From Bradyrhizobium guangdongense (lineage in GTDB: Bacteria; Pseudomonadota; Alphaproteobacteria; Rhizobiales; Xanthobacteraceae), in assembly GCF_004114975.1 (NCBI RefSeq), contig NZ_CP030051.1, forward strand, positions 4,216,001-4,280,000: DNA of 64,000 nt, read 5' to 3'. Within the stretch, counting starts at the first letter, position 1. Each line of letters starts with the position of its first letter. The position numbers and the translations under genes are program-made. Below, piece by piece: positions 47,409 through 58,537 of this stretch. The notes beneath the pieces are model-generated. The model searched no databases. It worked only from the letters and a program-made list of their open reading frames with translations, and was not told where the DNA came from.

Positions 47409-48380
47409 TCACTCCACCTTGATGTTCGCCGCCTTGATGATCGGCCACCATTTGGCGATCTCGGCCTTCTGCCTGATGCCGAGCGCCTCCGGCGTGAGCT
47501 GATCCTTGGGTGTCATCCCCAGGCCCTGGCTTTCCAGCTGCTTCTTCACGGCGGGATCGTTCAACGCTTCCACTGCGGCCGCATTGAGCCTGGTGACAAT
47601 TTCCTTCGGCGTGCCCTTCGGCACCCACATGCCCGACCACAGCGTCATGTTGAAGCCCTTCAGGCCCGCTTCATCCGCGGTCGGGATGTCGGGGGCCGAG
47701 GCCAGACGCTTGTCGTCGGTGACGGCGTAGGCACGGATGGTTCCGGCGCGAACCTGGTTGATGGAGTTGGAGGTCTGGTCGACGATGATATCGATCTGGC
47801 CGGCGATCAGATCGTTCAGCGCCGGCGCCGTGCCGCGGTACGGCACGTATTGCAGCTTGATGCCGGAGACGCTCTCGAAGTAGACGCCGGCGATGTGGCT
47901 GCCGGAACCGGCTCCCGCCGTGCCCGCCGTCGGCGGCGACGGTCGCGATTTCAGCCACGCCAGCAGCTCCTTCAGCGAGGTCGCCGGCACCGCATTCTTG
48001 CTGACCACGATCATCGGGTTGCTCGGCAGGAGCACGACCGGCTCGAGATCGGCGACGAGGTCGTAGTTCAGCTTGTAGACGGCACCGTTTGCGACATGGG
48101 TGCCGAGATGGCCGAAGGAGATGGTGTAGCCGTCGGGCGGCGAATGCACGGCGCGCCCTACCCCGATGGAGCCGCCGGCACCGGTGACATTCTCGATCAC
48201 CAGGGGCTGGCCGAGCGAGACCCGCATCCGCTCGGCGAGCACGCGCGCCATCGCATCGGACGGCCCACCGGCCGCAAAGGGCACGATGATGGTGATGGGA
48301 TGCGAGGGATAATCGTCGGCGCGCGCGGCGCCGGCGAGCGCGAGAAATCCGATCAGCCCGGCCCAGACGGCCTTTTTCAT
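47409..48380 (-). CDS. Bug-family tripartite tricarboxylate transporter binding protein
   Basis: A 323-residue periplasmic solute-binding protein of the Bug/TctC type. The signal peptide ends near ALAGAARADD, and the mature N-terminus YPSHPITIIVPFAAGGPSDA is characteristic. No tctA or tctB membrane genes are adjacent, so it is an orphan, as is frequent for this family. The ligand, usually a carboxylic or amino acid, is unknown. Confidence 0.92.
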   Translation of the reverse strand: MKKAVWAGLIGFLALAGAARADDYPSHPITIIVPFAAGGPSDAMARVLAERMRVSLGQPLVIENVTGAGGSIGVGRAVHSPPDGYTISFGHLGTHVANGAVYKLNYDLVADLEPVVLLPSNPMIVVSKNAVPATSLKELLAWLKSRPSPPTAGTAGAGSGSHIAGVYFESVSGIKLQYVPYRGTAPALNDLIAGQIDIIVDQTSNSINQVRAGTIRAYAVTDDKRLASAPDIPTADEAGLKGFNMTLWSGMWVPKGTPKEIVTRLNAAAVEALNDPAVKKQLESQGLGMTPKDQLTPEALGIRQKAEIAKWWPIIKAANIKVE

Positions 48381-48404
48381 TGCTTCCTCCGCAGCGTTTT
48401 TTTC

Positions 48405-48540
48405 TTCACCTCACCCCGCTTGCGGGGAGAGGTCGAAAGCGAAGCTTTCGGGTGAGGGGGAGTCTCCGCGAGTCCAACTGTCACCGCCCCCGCGGAGAGT
48501 CCCCCTCACCCCGACCCTCTCCCCGCAAGCGGGGCGAGGG
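48405..48540. repeat. long composite palindrome between two minus-strand genes
   Basis: Nested inverted repeats: an outer pair CCCCGCTTGCGGGG (48414-48427) and CCCCGCAAGCGGGG (48521-48534), each with its own hairpin, and an inner pair at 48451-48470 and 48491-48510 of 20 bases with one mismatch. A further GAAAGC-GAA-GCTTTC hairpin lies at 48435-48449. The arrangement resembles the mosaic palindromic elements of enterobacteria. Confidence 0.75.
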
Positions 48541-48547
48541 AGAAGAG

Positions 48548-49789
48548 CTAGAACTGCGCGTAGTCGATCGGCTTGTGGCGATCGAGCGTGCGGGTGACCG
48601 GCGGCAGCGGGTACTTCAGGCCGGTCGCGCAATTGAACAGCATCACGCGGTCACCCTTCGAGACGCGGCCGTCTGCGAGGCTTTCCTTGTAGGCGGCATA
48701 GGTCGCGGCGCCCTCGGGGCAGAGCAGCAGCCCCTCCTCGCGCGCGACCTCGTTCAGCGCCGACGAAATCTTGTCGTCGTCGACCGCGATGGCAAAGCCC
48801 TTGCTCTCGCGCACGGCGCGCAGGATCAGGAAGTCGCCGATCGCCTGCGGCACGCGAATGCCCGAAGCGATGGTGTGCGCATCCTCCCAACGCGCGGCAT
48901 GCTCGGTGCCGGCCTCATAGGCGCGGACCATCGGCGCGCAGCCGGAGGCCTGTACCGCCACCATGCGCGGGCGCTTCGAACCGATGAAGCCGATCTTTTC
49001 CAGCTCGTCGAACGCCTTCCACATGCCGATCAGGCCGGTGCCGCCGCCGGTCGGATAGAAGATCACGTCGGGCACGTCCCAGCCGAGCTGCTCGGCAAGC
49101 TCGAGGCCCATCGTCTTCTTGCCTTCGATGCGGTACGGCTCCTTCAGCGTCGAGGTGTCGAACCAGCCGACCTTGGCCTTGCCCTCGCCGACGATCTTGC
49201 CGCAATCGTCGATATAGCCGTTGACGCGGTAGACGGTCGCGCCCTGCAGCTCGATCTCGCTGACATTCACCTCCGGCGTGTCGGCCGGGCAGAAGATCGT
49301 GGTCTTGATGCCGCAGGAGGTCGCGTAAGCCGCGAGCGCCGCACCGGCATTGCCGTTGGTCGGCATCGCCATATGCTTGATGCCGAGCGCTTTGCCCATC
49401 GACACCGCCATCACGAGTCCGCGCGCCTTGAACGAGCCGGTCGGCAGGCGTCCCTCATCCTTGACGATGATCTCGCCGCCGCCGAGCTTCTTGCCGAGCT
49501 TGGGAAGGCGGATCAGCGGCGTGGTGACTTCGCCCAGCGAAACGATGTCCTTGCATTTGCGTACAGGCAGCAGCTCGCGGTAGCGCCACATGTCGGCGGG
49601 GCGCTGGGCCAGCGCGTCCTTGGTCAGCGCCTTCTTCACACCCGCAAGGTCGTAGCGGACGAGCAGCGGCTTGCCGGCCTTGGAGAGGTTATGGATCTGG
49701 TCGGCGGCATAGTGGTCGCCCTCCATCGCGCATTCGAGATGGGTGACGAAGGTCGGGCGTTCGATGGTGAGGTTGTCGTTGTCGTGCAT
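48548..49789 (-). CDS. thrC: threonine synthase
   Basis: A 413-residue fold-type II PLP enzyme of the plant/archaeal threonine synthase type that makes threonine from O-phosphohomoserine. Lys121 in GRLPTGSFKARGLVMAV binds PLP, and the phosphate loop is YPTGGGTGLIGMW. The N-terminal zinc-ribbon of some homologues is reduced to a single Cys (THLECAMEG). The frame opens at 49855, but MHDNDNLTIERPTF at 49789 is preferred because the upstream part lies in a palindromic repeat. Related diaminopropionate or cysteate enzymes are less likely alternatives. Confidence 0.85.
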   Translation of the reverse strand: MHDNDNLTIERPTFVTHLECAMEGDHYAADQIHNLSKAGKPLLVRYDLAGVKKALTKDALAQRPADMWRYRELLPVRKCKDIVSLGEVTTPLIRLPKLGKKLGGGEIIVKDEGRLPTGSFKARGLVMAVSMGKALGIKHMAMPTNGNAGAALAAYATSCGIKTTIFCPADTPEVNVSEIELQGATVYRVNGYIDDCGKIVGEGKAKVGWFDTSTLKEPYRIEGKKTMGLELAEQLGWDVPDVIFYPTGGGTGLIGMWKAFDELEKIGFIGSKRPRMVAVQASGCAPMVRAYEAGTEHAARWEDAHTIASGIRVPQAIGDFLILRAVRESKGFAIAVDDDKISSALNEVAREEGLLLCPEGAATYAAYKESLADGRVSKGDRVMLFNCATGLKYPLPPVTRTLDRHKPIDYAQF

Positions 49790-49830
49790 GGGATGATTTC
49801 CTTCTTGTTCTGAAAATGGATCTCTCTGCT

Positions 49831-49910
49831 CGTCATTGCGAGCGCAGCGAAGCAATCCAGAGTCTTTCCGCGGAGGCAGTCTGAATCGCTTCGCTGCGCT
49901 CGCAATGACG
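49831..49910. repeat. palindromic repeat (CGTCATTGCGAGCGCAGCGA type)
   Basis: Perfect 23-base inverted arms at 49831-49853 and 49888-49910, with partly paired flanks inside (CAATCCAGA against TCTGAATCG). It lies between lpd and thrC. Pieces of the same family occur at 58538-58625 (AGCAATCCAGA, CTCGCAATGACGG). Confidence 0.85.
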
Positions 49911-49933
49911 GCGCAGGGCGCCGCCCTCGCCCC

Positions 49934-51352
49934 TCAAATATTCAACACCCGTCCATACGCATCCAGCACGGCTTCCTTCATCATCTCCGACAGCGTCGGA
50001 TGCGGGAACACCGTGTGCATCAGCTCTTCTTCCGTGGTCTCCAGGTTCATGGCAACCACATAGCCCTGAATCAACTCGGTCACCTCGGCGCCGACCATGT
50101 GGGCGCCCAAGAGCTGGCCGGTCTTCTTGTCGAAGATGACCTTGACCAGGCCCTGGTCCTCGCCGAGGGCGATCGCCTTGCCGTTGCCGACGAAGGGGAA
50201 GCGGCCGACGCGGATTTCGCGGCCACTCTCCTTGGCCTTGGCTTCGGTGAGACCGACGGATGCGACTTGCGGATGGCAATAGGTGCAGCCCGGGATCATC
50301 AGCTTGTCCATCGGATGCGGATGCAGGCCCTTGATCGCCTCGATGCAGATCACGCCCTCATGCTCGGCCTTGTGGGCCAGCATGGGAGGACCGGCGACAT
50401 CGCCGATGGCGTAGATGCCGGGAACGTTGGTCTTGCCGTAGTCGTCGATGACGATGCAGCCGCGCTCGGTTTTGACGCCGAGCTTCTCGAGGCCGAGATT
50501 CTCGATATTACCGACCACGCCGACCGCGGAGATGACACGCTCGAACTCGGCCGTCTGCTTGGCCTTGCCGTCGTCGAGCGTTGCGACCACGCTGTCGCTT
50601 TTTTTCTCCAGCTTGGTCACGCCGGTATTGGTGAGGATCTTGATGCCCTGCTTCTCGAGCCGCTTGCGCGCAAGGCCCGCGATCTCCGCGTCCTCGACCG
50701 GCAGGATTTGCGGCAGCACCTCGACCACGGTGACGTCAGAGCCCATGGTCTTGAAGAACGACGCGAACTCGATGCCGATGGCGCCCGAGCCCATCACCAG
50801 CAGCGACTTGGGCATCCGCTCCGGCACCATCGCCTCGAAATAGGTCCAGATCAGCTTCTTGTCGGGCTCGAGGCCGGGCAGCACCCGCGGCCGCGCCCCG
50901 GTGGCGACGATGATGTGCTTGGCCTGATAGCTCCCCTCGCCCAACGAGCCCTTCGGGCCCTCGACGTCGGACTTCTTCACGGTGATCTTGCCGGGTGCGT
51001 CGATCGAGGCGGCGCCCCAGATCACGCTGACCTTGTTCTTCTTCATCAGGAAGCCGACGCCGTCGTTCAGTCGCTTGGAGACGCCGCGCGAACGCTGCAC
51101 CACCGCCTTCGGATCGAACGAGACCTTCTCCGCCGAGAGGCCGTAATCCCCGGCGTGCTGCATGTAATGGTAGATCTCGGCCGAGCGCAGCAGCGCCTTG
51201 GTCGGGATACAGCCCCAGTTCAGGCAGATGCCGCCGAGATAGGACTTCTCGACGATCGCGGTCTTGAAGCCGAGCTGCGCGGCCCGGATCGCCGTGACGT
51301 AGCCGCCCGGACCGGAGCCGATGATGATGACGTCGAAGGATGTATCGGCCAT
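49934..51352 (-). CDS. lpdA: dihydrolipoyl dehydrogenase (E3)
   Basis: A 472-residue flavoprotein disulfide reductase that reoxidises the lipoyl groups of the pyruvate dehydrogenase complex. The FAD fold is DVIIIGSGPGGYVTAIRAAQ, the redox pair is Cys43 and Cys48 in GGICLNWGCIPTKA, and the C-terminal active-site His lies in HTVFPHPTLSEMM. The frame opens four codons earlier at 51364. It is the last gene of the pdh group. Confidence 0.95.
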   Translation of the reverse strand: MADTSFDVIIIGSGPGGYVTAIRAAQLGFKTAIVEKSYLGGICLNWGCIPTKALLRSAEIYHYMQHAGDYGLSAEKVSFDPKAVVQRSRGVSKRLNDGVGFLMKKNKVSVIWGAASIDAPGKITVKKSDVEGPKGSLGEGSYQAKHIIVATGARPRVLPGLEPDKKLIWTYFEAMVPERMPKSLLVMGSGAIGIEFASFFKTMGSDVTVVEVLPQILPVEDAEIAGLARKRLEKQGIKILTNTGVTKLEKKSDSVVATLDDGKAKQTAEFERVISAVGVVGNIENLGLEKLGVKTERGCIVIDDYGKTNVPGIYAIGDVAGPPMLAHKAEHEGVICIEAIKGLHPHPMDKLMIPGCTYCHPQVASVGLTEAKAKESGREIRVGRFPFVGNGKAIALGEDQGLVKVIFDKKTGQLLGAHMVGAEVTELIQGYVVAMNLETTEEELMHTVFPHPTLSEMMKEAVLDAYGRVLNI

Positions 51353-51369
51353 GGCGGCTCCCATTCAAC

Positions 51370-51600
51370 TCAAACCGTTGCACCGCGGGCGCGGCGTTTT
51401 GAAACGATCGACCTGACCAGCCATTCGACGATGCAGATCGAGATCAGAATCGCAAATCCGATGAGGGCGATCGGCTGCGCAATGCTGCGCGAGAGCTGCT
51501 CGCCGCTGACGAATGCGTCGTGCAGGATTTCCGTGCCGATCGGGCTGACGAGAACGATGATCGACAGCAGCATCGAAATCCAGGGCCAGCGCGTTCGCAT
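51370..51600 (-). CDS. small two-helix membrane protein
   Basis: A 76-residue protein with two hydrophobic segments (ISMLLSIIVLVSPIGTEIL and QPIALIGFAILISICIVEWL) and a basic C-terminus (SIVSKRRARG). The frame continues upstream to 51720, but the ATG at 51600 gives a compact protein lying between pdhC and lpd. It has no known domain. Its place inside the pdh genes suggests co-expression. Confidence 0.6.
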   Translation of the reverse strand: MRTRWPWISMLLSIIVLVSPIGTEILHDAFVSGEQLSRSIAQPIALIGFAILISICIVEWLVRSIVSKRRARGATV

Positions 51601-51626
51601 TCGACGTGGTCCTATCAACGACGGCT

Positions 51627-52982
51627 TCAGACCATCATCATGACGGGGTTTTCGATCAGCTGCTTGAATGCGCCGATCAGTTCGGCGCCGAGCGCACCGT
51701 CGATGGCGCGGTGATCGCAAGACAGCGTCACGCTCATCATTGTCGCGATCTCGATCTTGCCGCTCCGCACCACCGGCCGCTCCTCGCTGGTGCCCACAGC
51801 AAGGATCGTCGCATGCGGCGGGTTGATCACCGCCGTGAAGTCCTTGATGCCAAACATGCCGAGATTGGAGACGGCCGTGGTGCCGCCCTGGTATTCCTCG
51901 GGCTTCAGCTTGCGGGAACGCGCGCGCGCGGCAAAATCCTTCATCTCGTTGGAGATGGTCGAGAGCGTCTTCGTCTCCGCCATGCGGATGATCGGCGTGA
52001 TCAGGCCGCCCGGCATCGCCACGGCGACGCCGACGTCGGAATGATGATGCTTGACCATGCCGCTTTCGGTCCAGCTGACGTTGCAGTTCGGGATTTTCTG
52101 CAGCGCCACCGCCATCGCCTTGATGACGAAGTCGTTGACCGAGATCTTGTAGAGCGGCTTCTTCTCCCTGTCCTTCGGCGCGGCGGCGTTGATCTCCTCG
52201 CGCGCGGCGAGCAGCTTGCCGATGTCGCAGTCGATGGTGAGATAGAAGTGCGGGACGTTCTGGATCGACGCGGTCAGGCGCTGCGCGATGGTGCGGCGCA
52301 TGCCGTCATGCGGAACGATGTCGTAGGAGCCCGGCTCGAACAGCGACAGGATCTGCTTGTCCGACATGGTCGGCGCGATCGAGGGCGCGCCACCGCCAGG
52401 AGCTGCTGCGGGCGCCTTGAGGCCCTTGCCCGATTTGGCCTGCTCGACGTCGCGTGCGACGACGCGGCCGTGCGGACCGGTGCCCGACACCATCGAGACA
52501 TCGATGCCGGCTTCCTTGGCGAGACGCCGCGCCAGCGGCGAGGAGAACACGCGGCCGCCATGACCGTTGCTCTGCGCAGCCGGTGCAGTTGCCTGTGGTG
52601 CAGGAGCGGCGGCGGGTGCCGCCTTGGGCGCAGGGGCGGCAGCGGGTGCAGCGGCGGGAGCTTCCGCGGCTTTTTCAGCGGCCTTCGGCGGCGCGGCCGA
52701 AGCGCTCGGCTTGGCGCTGCCCGCGGCCTTAACGTCCTCGCCCTCGCCGGCGAGCACCGCGATCACGTCGTTGACCGGCACGTCCTGCGTGCCCTCGGGC
52801 ACCAGGATCTTGGCGATCGTGCCCTCGTCGATGGCCTCGACCTCCATGGTGGCCTTGTCGGTCTCGATCTCGGCGATGACATCGCCTGATTTGACCTTGT
52901 CGCCTTCCTTCTTCAGCCACTTGGCGAGGTTGCCCTTCTCCATCGTCGGCGAAAGAGCTGGCATCAGGATGTTGATGGGCAT
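51627..52982 (-). CDS. pdhC: pyruvate dehydrogenase E2, dihydrolipoamide acetyltransferase
   Basis: A 451-residue E2 core subunit. The N-terminal lipoyl domain carries Lys43 in [12 protein letters not shown], followed by an Ala/Pro-rich linker, a peripheral-subunit-binding domain (SPLARRLAKEAGIDVSMVSG) and the acetyltransferase domain with the catalytic LSCDHRAIDGALGAEL. It passes acetyl groups to CoA. It follows the deaminase gene in the pdh cluster. Confidence 0.95.
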   Translation of the reverse strand: MPINILMPALSPTMEKGNLAKWLKKEGDKVKSGDVIAEIETDKATMEVEAIDEGTIAKILVPEGTQDVPVNDVIAVLAGEGEDVKAAGSAKPSASAAPPKAAEKAAEAPAAAPAAAPAPKAAPAAAPAPQATAPAAQSNGHGGRVFSSPLARRLAKEAGIDVSMVSGTGPHGRVVARDVEQAKSGKGLKAPAAAPGGGAPSIAPTMSDKQILSLFEPGSYDIVPHDGMRRTIAQRLTASIQNVPHFYLTIDCDIGKLLAAREEINAAAPKDREKKPLYKISVNDFVIKAMAVALQKIPNCNVSWTESGMVKHHHSDVGVAVAMPGGLITPIIRMAETKTLSTISNEMKDFAARARSRKLKPEEYQGGTTAVSNLGMFGIKDFTAVINPPHATILAVGTSEERPVVRSGKIEIATMMSVTLSCDHRAIDGALGAELIGAFKQLIENPVMMMV

Positions 52983-53044
52983 GCTGACCTCACGAAGAAC
53001 TTCTCAAAACGTCGCCTTCGAAAGTGAAGACGAACAGACAGGGT

Positions 53045-53497
53045 TTAGTTGCCGATGTCGCCTTGCCAGAGGCGCTCATTGGCAGGGATGGAACGCCAAT
53101 TCTTCATCATGGTGATGGAGCGGTCGTCGGCAAGGTCGATCCAGGGAATCCCGAACTTGTCGAGAATGTCCTTGGATCCCTCGAAGGTGACGGACTCGCC
53201 GATCACCACGAGCTTGACCTTGAACAGAGCGAGCGCGCCGGCACACATCGAGCATGGCGAGAGCGTGGTGTACATGACGGTGTCATGGAACGAGATCGCG
53301 CCGGCTTGGCGTAGGCAGCTCATCTCGCCGTGCAGGATCGGATTGTTCTCCTGCACGCGGTTGTTGTGGCCGCGAGCGATGATCTTGTTGTCGCGCGTGA
53401 GCACGGCGCCGATCGGCAGGCCGCCCTGCGCGATCGAGGCCTCCGCCTCGCGGATCGCCTCCAGCATGAGATCGTAATGGTGGGTTTCGATCGCCAC
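53045..53497 (-). CDS. nucleoside/cytosine deaminase (yeast cytosine deaminase-like)
   Basis: A 150-residue zinc deaminase. The zinc and proton-shuttle motif is HGEMSCLRQAG, and the second zinc motif is SPCSMCAGAL. Compared with fungal cytosine deaminase, the segments GGLPIGAVL, RGHNNRVQ, YTTLSPCSMC and the C-terminal tryptophan-containing GDIG end resemble it closely, more than bacterial CodA (a TIM-barrel enzyme) or TadA. The start is GTG at 53497, 2 bases after the stop of the DUF5076 gene. It would deaminate cytosine or a related base; the substrate is not proven. Confidence 0.85.
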   Translation of the reverse strand: MAIETHHYDLMLEAIREAEASIAQGGLPIGAVLTRDNKIIARGHNNRVQENNPILHGEMSCLRQAGAISFHDTVMYTTLSPCSMCAGALALFKVKLVVIGESVTFEGSKDILDKFGIPWIDLADDRSITMMKNWRSIPANERLWQGDIGN

Positions 53498-53499
53498 GG

Positions 53500-53802
53500 T
53501 CAGTGTCCCTTCCCGCGCGGCGTCGTGGTGCCGGTGTCGGTCGGACGCTCGATCTCCGCCTGGAACATGTCGAGGATCCGGTTCAGCGCGTCTTCCTCGG
53601 TGTATTCGCTCTCGCGCGCATAGGCGCGCGCGGCGTGGCGGGCGAGATCGACCAGCAGCAGGCCCCACATGTCGGGCTCCTCGAAGGCCCGCTGGAACGC
53701 CATCGACAGCCCGCCATCCAGCACGAACACGCGCAGGATCTCGACCGCGTCGTCGCGGGTCATGACGTCGGGCGGTAATGGCTGCTCCTTCGGGCCCGCC
53801 AT
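53500..53802 (-). CDS. DUF5076 domain protein
   Basis: A 100-residue protein matching DUF5076 as I know it from the order, with the core MTRDDAVEILRVFVLDGGLS and EPDMWGLLLVDLARHAARAY. It is soluble and helical. It lies 3 bases after pdhB and 2 bases before the deaminase start, so it is co-transcribed with both. Function unknown. Confidence 0.85.
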   Translation of the reverse strand: MAGPKEQPLPPDVMTRDDAVEILRVFVLDGGLSMAFQRAFEEPDMWGLLLVDLARHAARAYARESEYTEEDALNRILDMFQAEIERPTDTGTTTPRGKGH

Positions 53803-53805
53803 GGC

Positions 53806-55188
53806 CTACCTGTAGCAGACGGCTTTGGCGGCCTCGACCACTTCGGCCGCCGACGGCAGCGCGAGCTTCTCCAGGTTCGCCGCATAAGGCATCGGCACGT
53901 CCTTGCCGGACACGCGCGCGACCGGCGCGTCGAGATAGTCGAAGGCATTCTCCATGATGCGCGCGGCGATCTCGGCGCCGACACCGCTCTGGGCCCAGCC
54001 CTCTTCCACCGTGACGGCACGGCCGGTCTTCTTGACCGAGTTGACGATGGTTTCGGTGTCCATCGGCCGCAGCGTGCGCAGGTCGATCACCTCGGCTTCG
54101 ATGCCGTCCTTGGCAAGCTCGTCGGCCGCTTTCAACGCGTAGGTCATGCCGTTCGACCACGAGATGATGGTGACGTGAGAGCCTGTGCGCACGATGCGCG
54201 CCTTGCCGATCGGGATGACGAAATCGTCGAGCTTCGGCACCTCGCCGGTGTGACCGTAGAGCACCTCGTTCTCGAGGAAGATCACCGGATTGGGATCGCG
54301 GATCGCGGCCTTGAGCAGGCCCTTGTAATCGGCCGCCGAGAACGGCGCGACGACCTTGAGGCCGGGGACGTTCGAGTACCAGGCCGAATAATCCTGGCTG
54401 TGCTGGGCGGCGACACGCGCCGCTGCGCCGTTGGGCCCGCGGAACACGATCGAGCAACCCATCTGGCCGCCGGACATGTAGAGCGTCTTGGCCGCGGAGT
54501 TGATGATCTGGTCGATCGCCTGCATGGCGAAGTTGAAGGTCATGAACTCGACGACAGGCTTGAGCCCGGTCATGGCGGCGCCGACGCCGACGCCGGCAAA
54601 GCCGTGCTCGGTAATCGGGGTGTCGATCACGCGGCGCGCGCCGAACTCCTGCAGCAGGCCCTGGGTCACCTTGTAGGCGCCCTGATATTCGGCGACCTCT
54701 TCGCCCATCACGAACACGTCGGGGTCGCGGCGCATCTCTTCGGCCATGGCATCGCGCAGCGCTTCGCGGATGGTCTGGGTGATCATCTCGGTGCCGGCGG
54801 GCACTTCCGGATCCGGTTCGGCGACGGCCTGCGGCGCGGGTGCGGCCTTGGGCGCAGGCGCTTCGGCCTTGGCGGCGGCGGGCGGCGCAGACTCCGCAGC
54901 CTTGGCGGCCGGTGCAGGCGCCTTGGCGAGATCGGCGGCGCTCTCGCCATCGGCGAGGATCGTCGCGATCGGCGTGTTCACCGCGACGTCGGCGGTCCCT
55001 TCGGGGATCAGGATCTTGCCGAGCGTGCCCTCATCGGTCGCTTCGACCTCCATGGTGGCCTTGTCGGTCTCGATCTCGGCGATCACGTCGCCCGACTTGA
55101 TCGCCTCGCCCTCTTTTTTTAACCATTTGGCGAGGTTGCCCTTTTCCATCGTGGGCGACAACGCGGGCATCAGCACTTGAATTGGCAT
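53806..55188 (-). CDS. pdhB: pyruvate dehydrogenase E1 beta subunit with lipoyl domain
   Basis: A 460-residue protein. The first 80 residues are a lipoyl domain nearly identical to that of PdhC (Lys43 in [12 protein letters not shown]), joined by an Ala/Pro linker to the E1 beta transketolase-like domain ([40 protein letters not shown]). A lipoylated E1 beta is a known feature of alphaproteobacterial complexes. It follows pdhA. Confidence 0.95.
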   Translation of the reverse strand: MPIQVLMPALSPTMEKGNLAKWLKKEGEAIKSGDVIAEIETDKATMEVEATDEGTLGKILIPEGTADVAVNTPIATILADGESAADLAKAPAPAAKAAESAPPAAAKAEAPAPKAAPAPQAVAEPDPEVPAGTEMITQTIREALRDAMAEEMRRDPDVFVMGEEVAEYQGAYKVTQGLLQEFGARRVIDTPITEHGFAGVGVGAAMTGLKPVVEFMTFNFAMQAIDQIINSAAKTLYMSGGQMGCSIVFRGPNGAAARVAAQHSQDYSAWYSNVPGLKVVAPFSAADYKGLLKAAIRDPNPVIFLENEVLYGHTGEVPKLDDFVIPIGKARIVRTGSHVTIISWSNGMTYALKAADELAKDGIEAEVIDLRTLRPMDTETIVNSVKKTGRAVTVEEGWAQSGVGAEIAARIMENAFDYLDAPVARVSGKDVPMPYAANLEKLALPSAAEVVEAAKAVCYR

Positions 55189-55217
55189 ATCGACTCCAAG
55201 AAAAAGCTTGCGCGCGT

Positions 55218-56240
55218 TTAGCGGTAAACGTCGGTCCAGAGCTCGGCAGCATCCGGCTCAGGATCGTGCTGGGCAAAATCGGCGGAGGCGTTGACGATGT
55301 CACGCACCTCGGCATCGATCGCCTTGAGGTCGGCCTCGCTGACCTTGGCCGCGAGCAGGCGGTTGCGCACCTGCTCGATCGGATCCTGGTCGTGGCGAAC
55401 CTTCTCGACCTCCTCACGCGTGCGGTATTTTGCCGGGTCGGACATCGAGTGGCCGCGGTAACGGTAGGTCTGCATTTCAAGGATGTAGGGGCCCTTGCCG
55501 GCGCGGCACCAGGCGGCCGCCTCCTCGCCCGCAGCCTTGACGGCGCGGACGTCCATGCCATCAACCTGCTTGCCGGGGATGTTGAAGGACACGCCGCGTT
55601 TGGAGAAATCCTGCTGCGCCGACGCGCGCGAGACCGACGTGCCCATGGCGTAGCGGTTATTCTCAATGACGTAGATCACCGGCAGCTTCCAGAGCTCGGC
55701 CATGTTGAAGCTCTCATAGACCTGGCCCTGGTTGGCCGCGCCGTCGCCGAAATAGGTGACGCTGACATTGCCATTGCTGCGATAATTGTTGGCAAAGGCG
55801 AGGCCCGTGCCGAGCGAGACCTGCGCGCCGACGATGCCATGGCCGCCGTAGAAGTGCTTCTCCTTGCTGAACATGTGCATGGAGCCGCCCTTGCCCTTGG
55901 AATAGCCGCCGCGGCGTCCGGTGAGCTCGGCCATGACGCCGTTGGCGTCCATGCCGGTGGCGAGCATGTGGCCGTGATCGCGATAGCCGGTGATGACCTG
56001 ATCGCCCTCTTTCAGAGCCATCTGCATGCCGACCACCACGGCCTCCTGCCCGATATAGAGATGGCAGAAGCCGCCGATCGCACCCATGCCGTAGAGCTGG
56101 CCGGCTTTTTCCTCGAATCGCCGGATGAGGAGCATGTCGCGGAGCGCCTTCAGCTCCTGCTCGCGCGTGAATTCCGGGGGCGAAGCGCCGTCGGTTTTGT
56201 CGTGTGGGCTGCTTGCGGCGGCTTTCTTGGGTGCGGCCAT
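55218..56240 (-). CDS. pdhA: pyruvate dehydrogenase E1 alpha subunit
   Basis: A 340-residue thiamine-diphosphate subunit. The ThDP motif [20 protein letters not shown] and the following [20 protein letters not shown] are intact, and the phosphorylation-loop-like region [19 protein letters not shown] is present. It decarboxylates pyruvate together with PdhB. First gene of the pdh cluster. Confidence 0.96.
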   Translation of the reverse strand: MAAPKKAAASSPHDKTDGASPPEFTREQELKALRDMLLIRRFEEKAGQLYGMGAIGGFCHLYIGQEAVVVGMQMALKEGDQVITGYRDHGHMLATGMDANGVMAELTGRRGGYSKGKGGSMHMFSKEKHFYGGHGIVGAQVSLGTGLAFANNYRSNGNVSVTYFGDGAANQGQVYESFNMAELWKLPVIYVIENNRYAMGTSVSRASAQQDFSKRGVSFNIPGKQVDGMDVRAVKAAGEEAAAWCRAGKGPYILEMQTYRYRGHSMSDPAKYRTREEVEKVRHDQDPIEQVRNRLLAAKVSEADLKAIDAEVRDIVNASADFAQHDPEPDAAELWTDVYR

Positions 56241-56392
56241 GAGAATTCCGGGTCAGAGAAAACTAAGCCCTCTCTAACCCAAGTCAAACGCCCTTGGAAA
56301 GCACCGCAGCGCCGCGGCACAATTTTCATTATGCCGCACTGCAACGTGACTAGAAATATTGCAAAATCTTTCGCGCCGATCGGGCAACAAAC

Positions 56393-56746
56393 CTAATCGC
56401 AGCCGTCGCGCGAACAGATTCGTGACCTGGTCAAGAACCTCCTCTCGGTCCCGTTGTCCAATGAGAACATCCCGCCGCGCCCTGGAACGGCGTCGATGAT
56501 CAGGTCGGTATGCTTCCAGACCTCGTATTGGGCGCCGCCAATATAGACCGGCATGCCACCGACATGGCCGAGCAGCACATCGGTGTGCCCGATGACGAAT
56601 TCACCCGCCGGGTAGCACATCGGCGATGAGCCGTCGCAACAACCTCCTGACTGATGAAACAGCACCGGGCCGTGATCTCTGCAGATCTCGGCCAGAAGCT
56701 CGAGCGCAGCCTCGGTGGCGCTGACCTTGTCGTTCATGGCTGCCAT
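56393..56746 (-). CDS. DUF779 domain protein
   Basis: A 117-residue protein of DUF779, a family usually found beside aldehyde dehydrogenases. The Cys-rich motif FHQSGGCCDGSSPMCYP and a C-terminal CSRDGCD suggest metal binding. It follows the aldehyde dehydrogenase gene after 58 bases, as expected. The function is unknown but is linked to alcohol and aldehyde metabolism by context. Confidence 0.9.
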   Translation of the reverse strand: MAAMNDKVSATEAALELLAEICRDHGPVLFHQSGGCCDGSSPMCYPAGEFVIGHTDVLLGHVGGMPVYIGGAQYEVWKHTDLIIDAVPGRGGMFSLDNGTERRFLTRSRICSRDGCD

Positions 56747-56804
56747 CTCACCGGCACAGGGCAGCGCAAAGGGAGGATTGCGCTGCCCTGCCCGGACTGC
56801 CCGA

Positions 56805-58328
<1,524 letters not shown>

Positions 58329-58537
58329 TCCCGATGTTGCTGTTTGCGCAAATTCGTCGCGTGGTCGCGACTTGCGGCAACGATCCCGCGGGAGGTGATT
58401 TCTGTCAGCCCGGGCGGACGCGATGACGGAGCGGACCTGTCGCAGAACTGCGACAGTCGTGGGTGACAGACTCCGCTTTCCGAGCCGTCATCCGAGCCAC
58501 CGGGTCCGCGCAAAGCGCGGCCCGAAGACAGGCTCCG

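Noticed and set aside
53500..54457. Long upstream extension of the deaminase frame over pdhB
   Set aside because: It is antisense-like low-complexity Arg/Gly sequence in a shifted frame of pdhB; the GTG at 53497 directly after the DUF5076 stop gives the family N-terminus.
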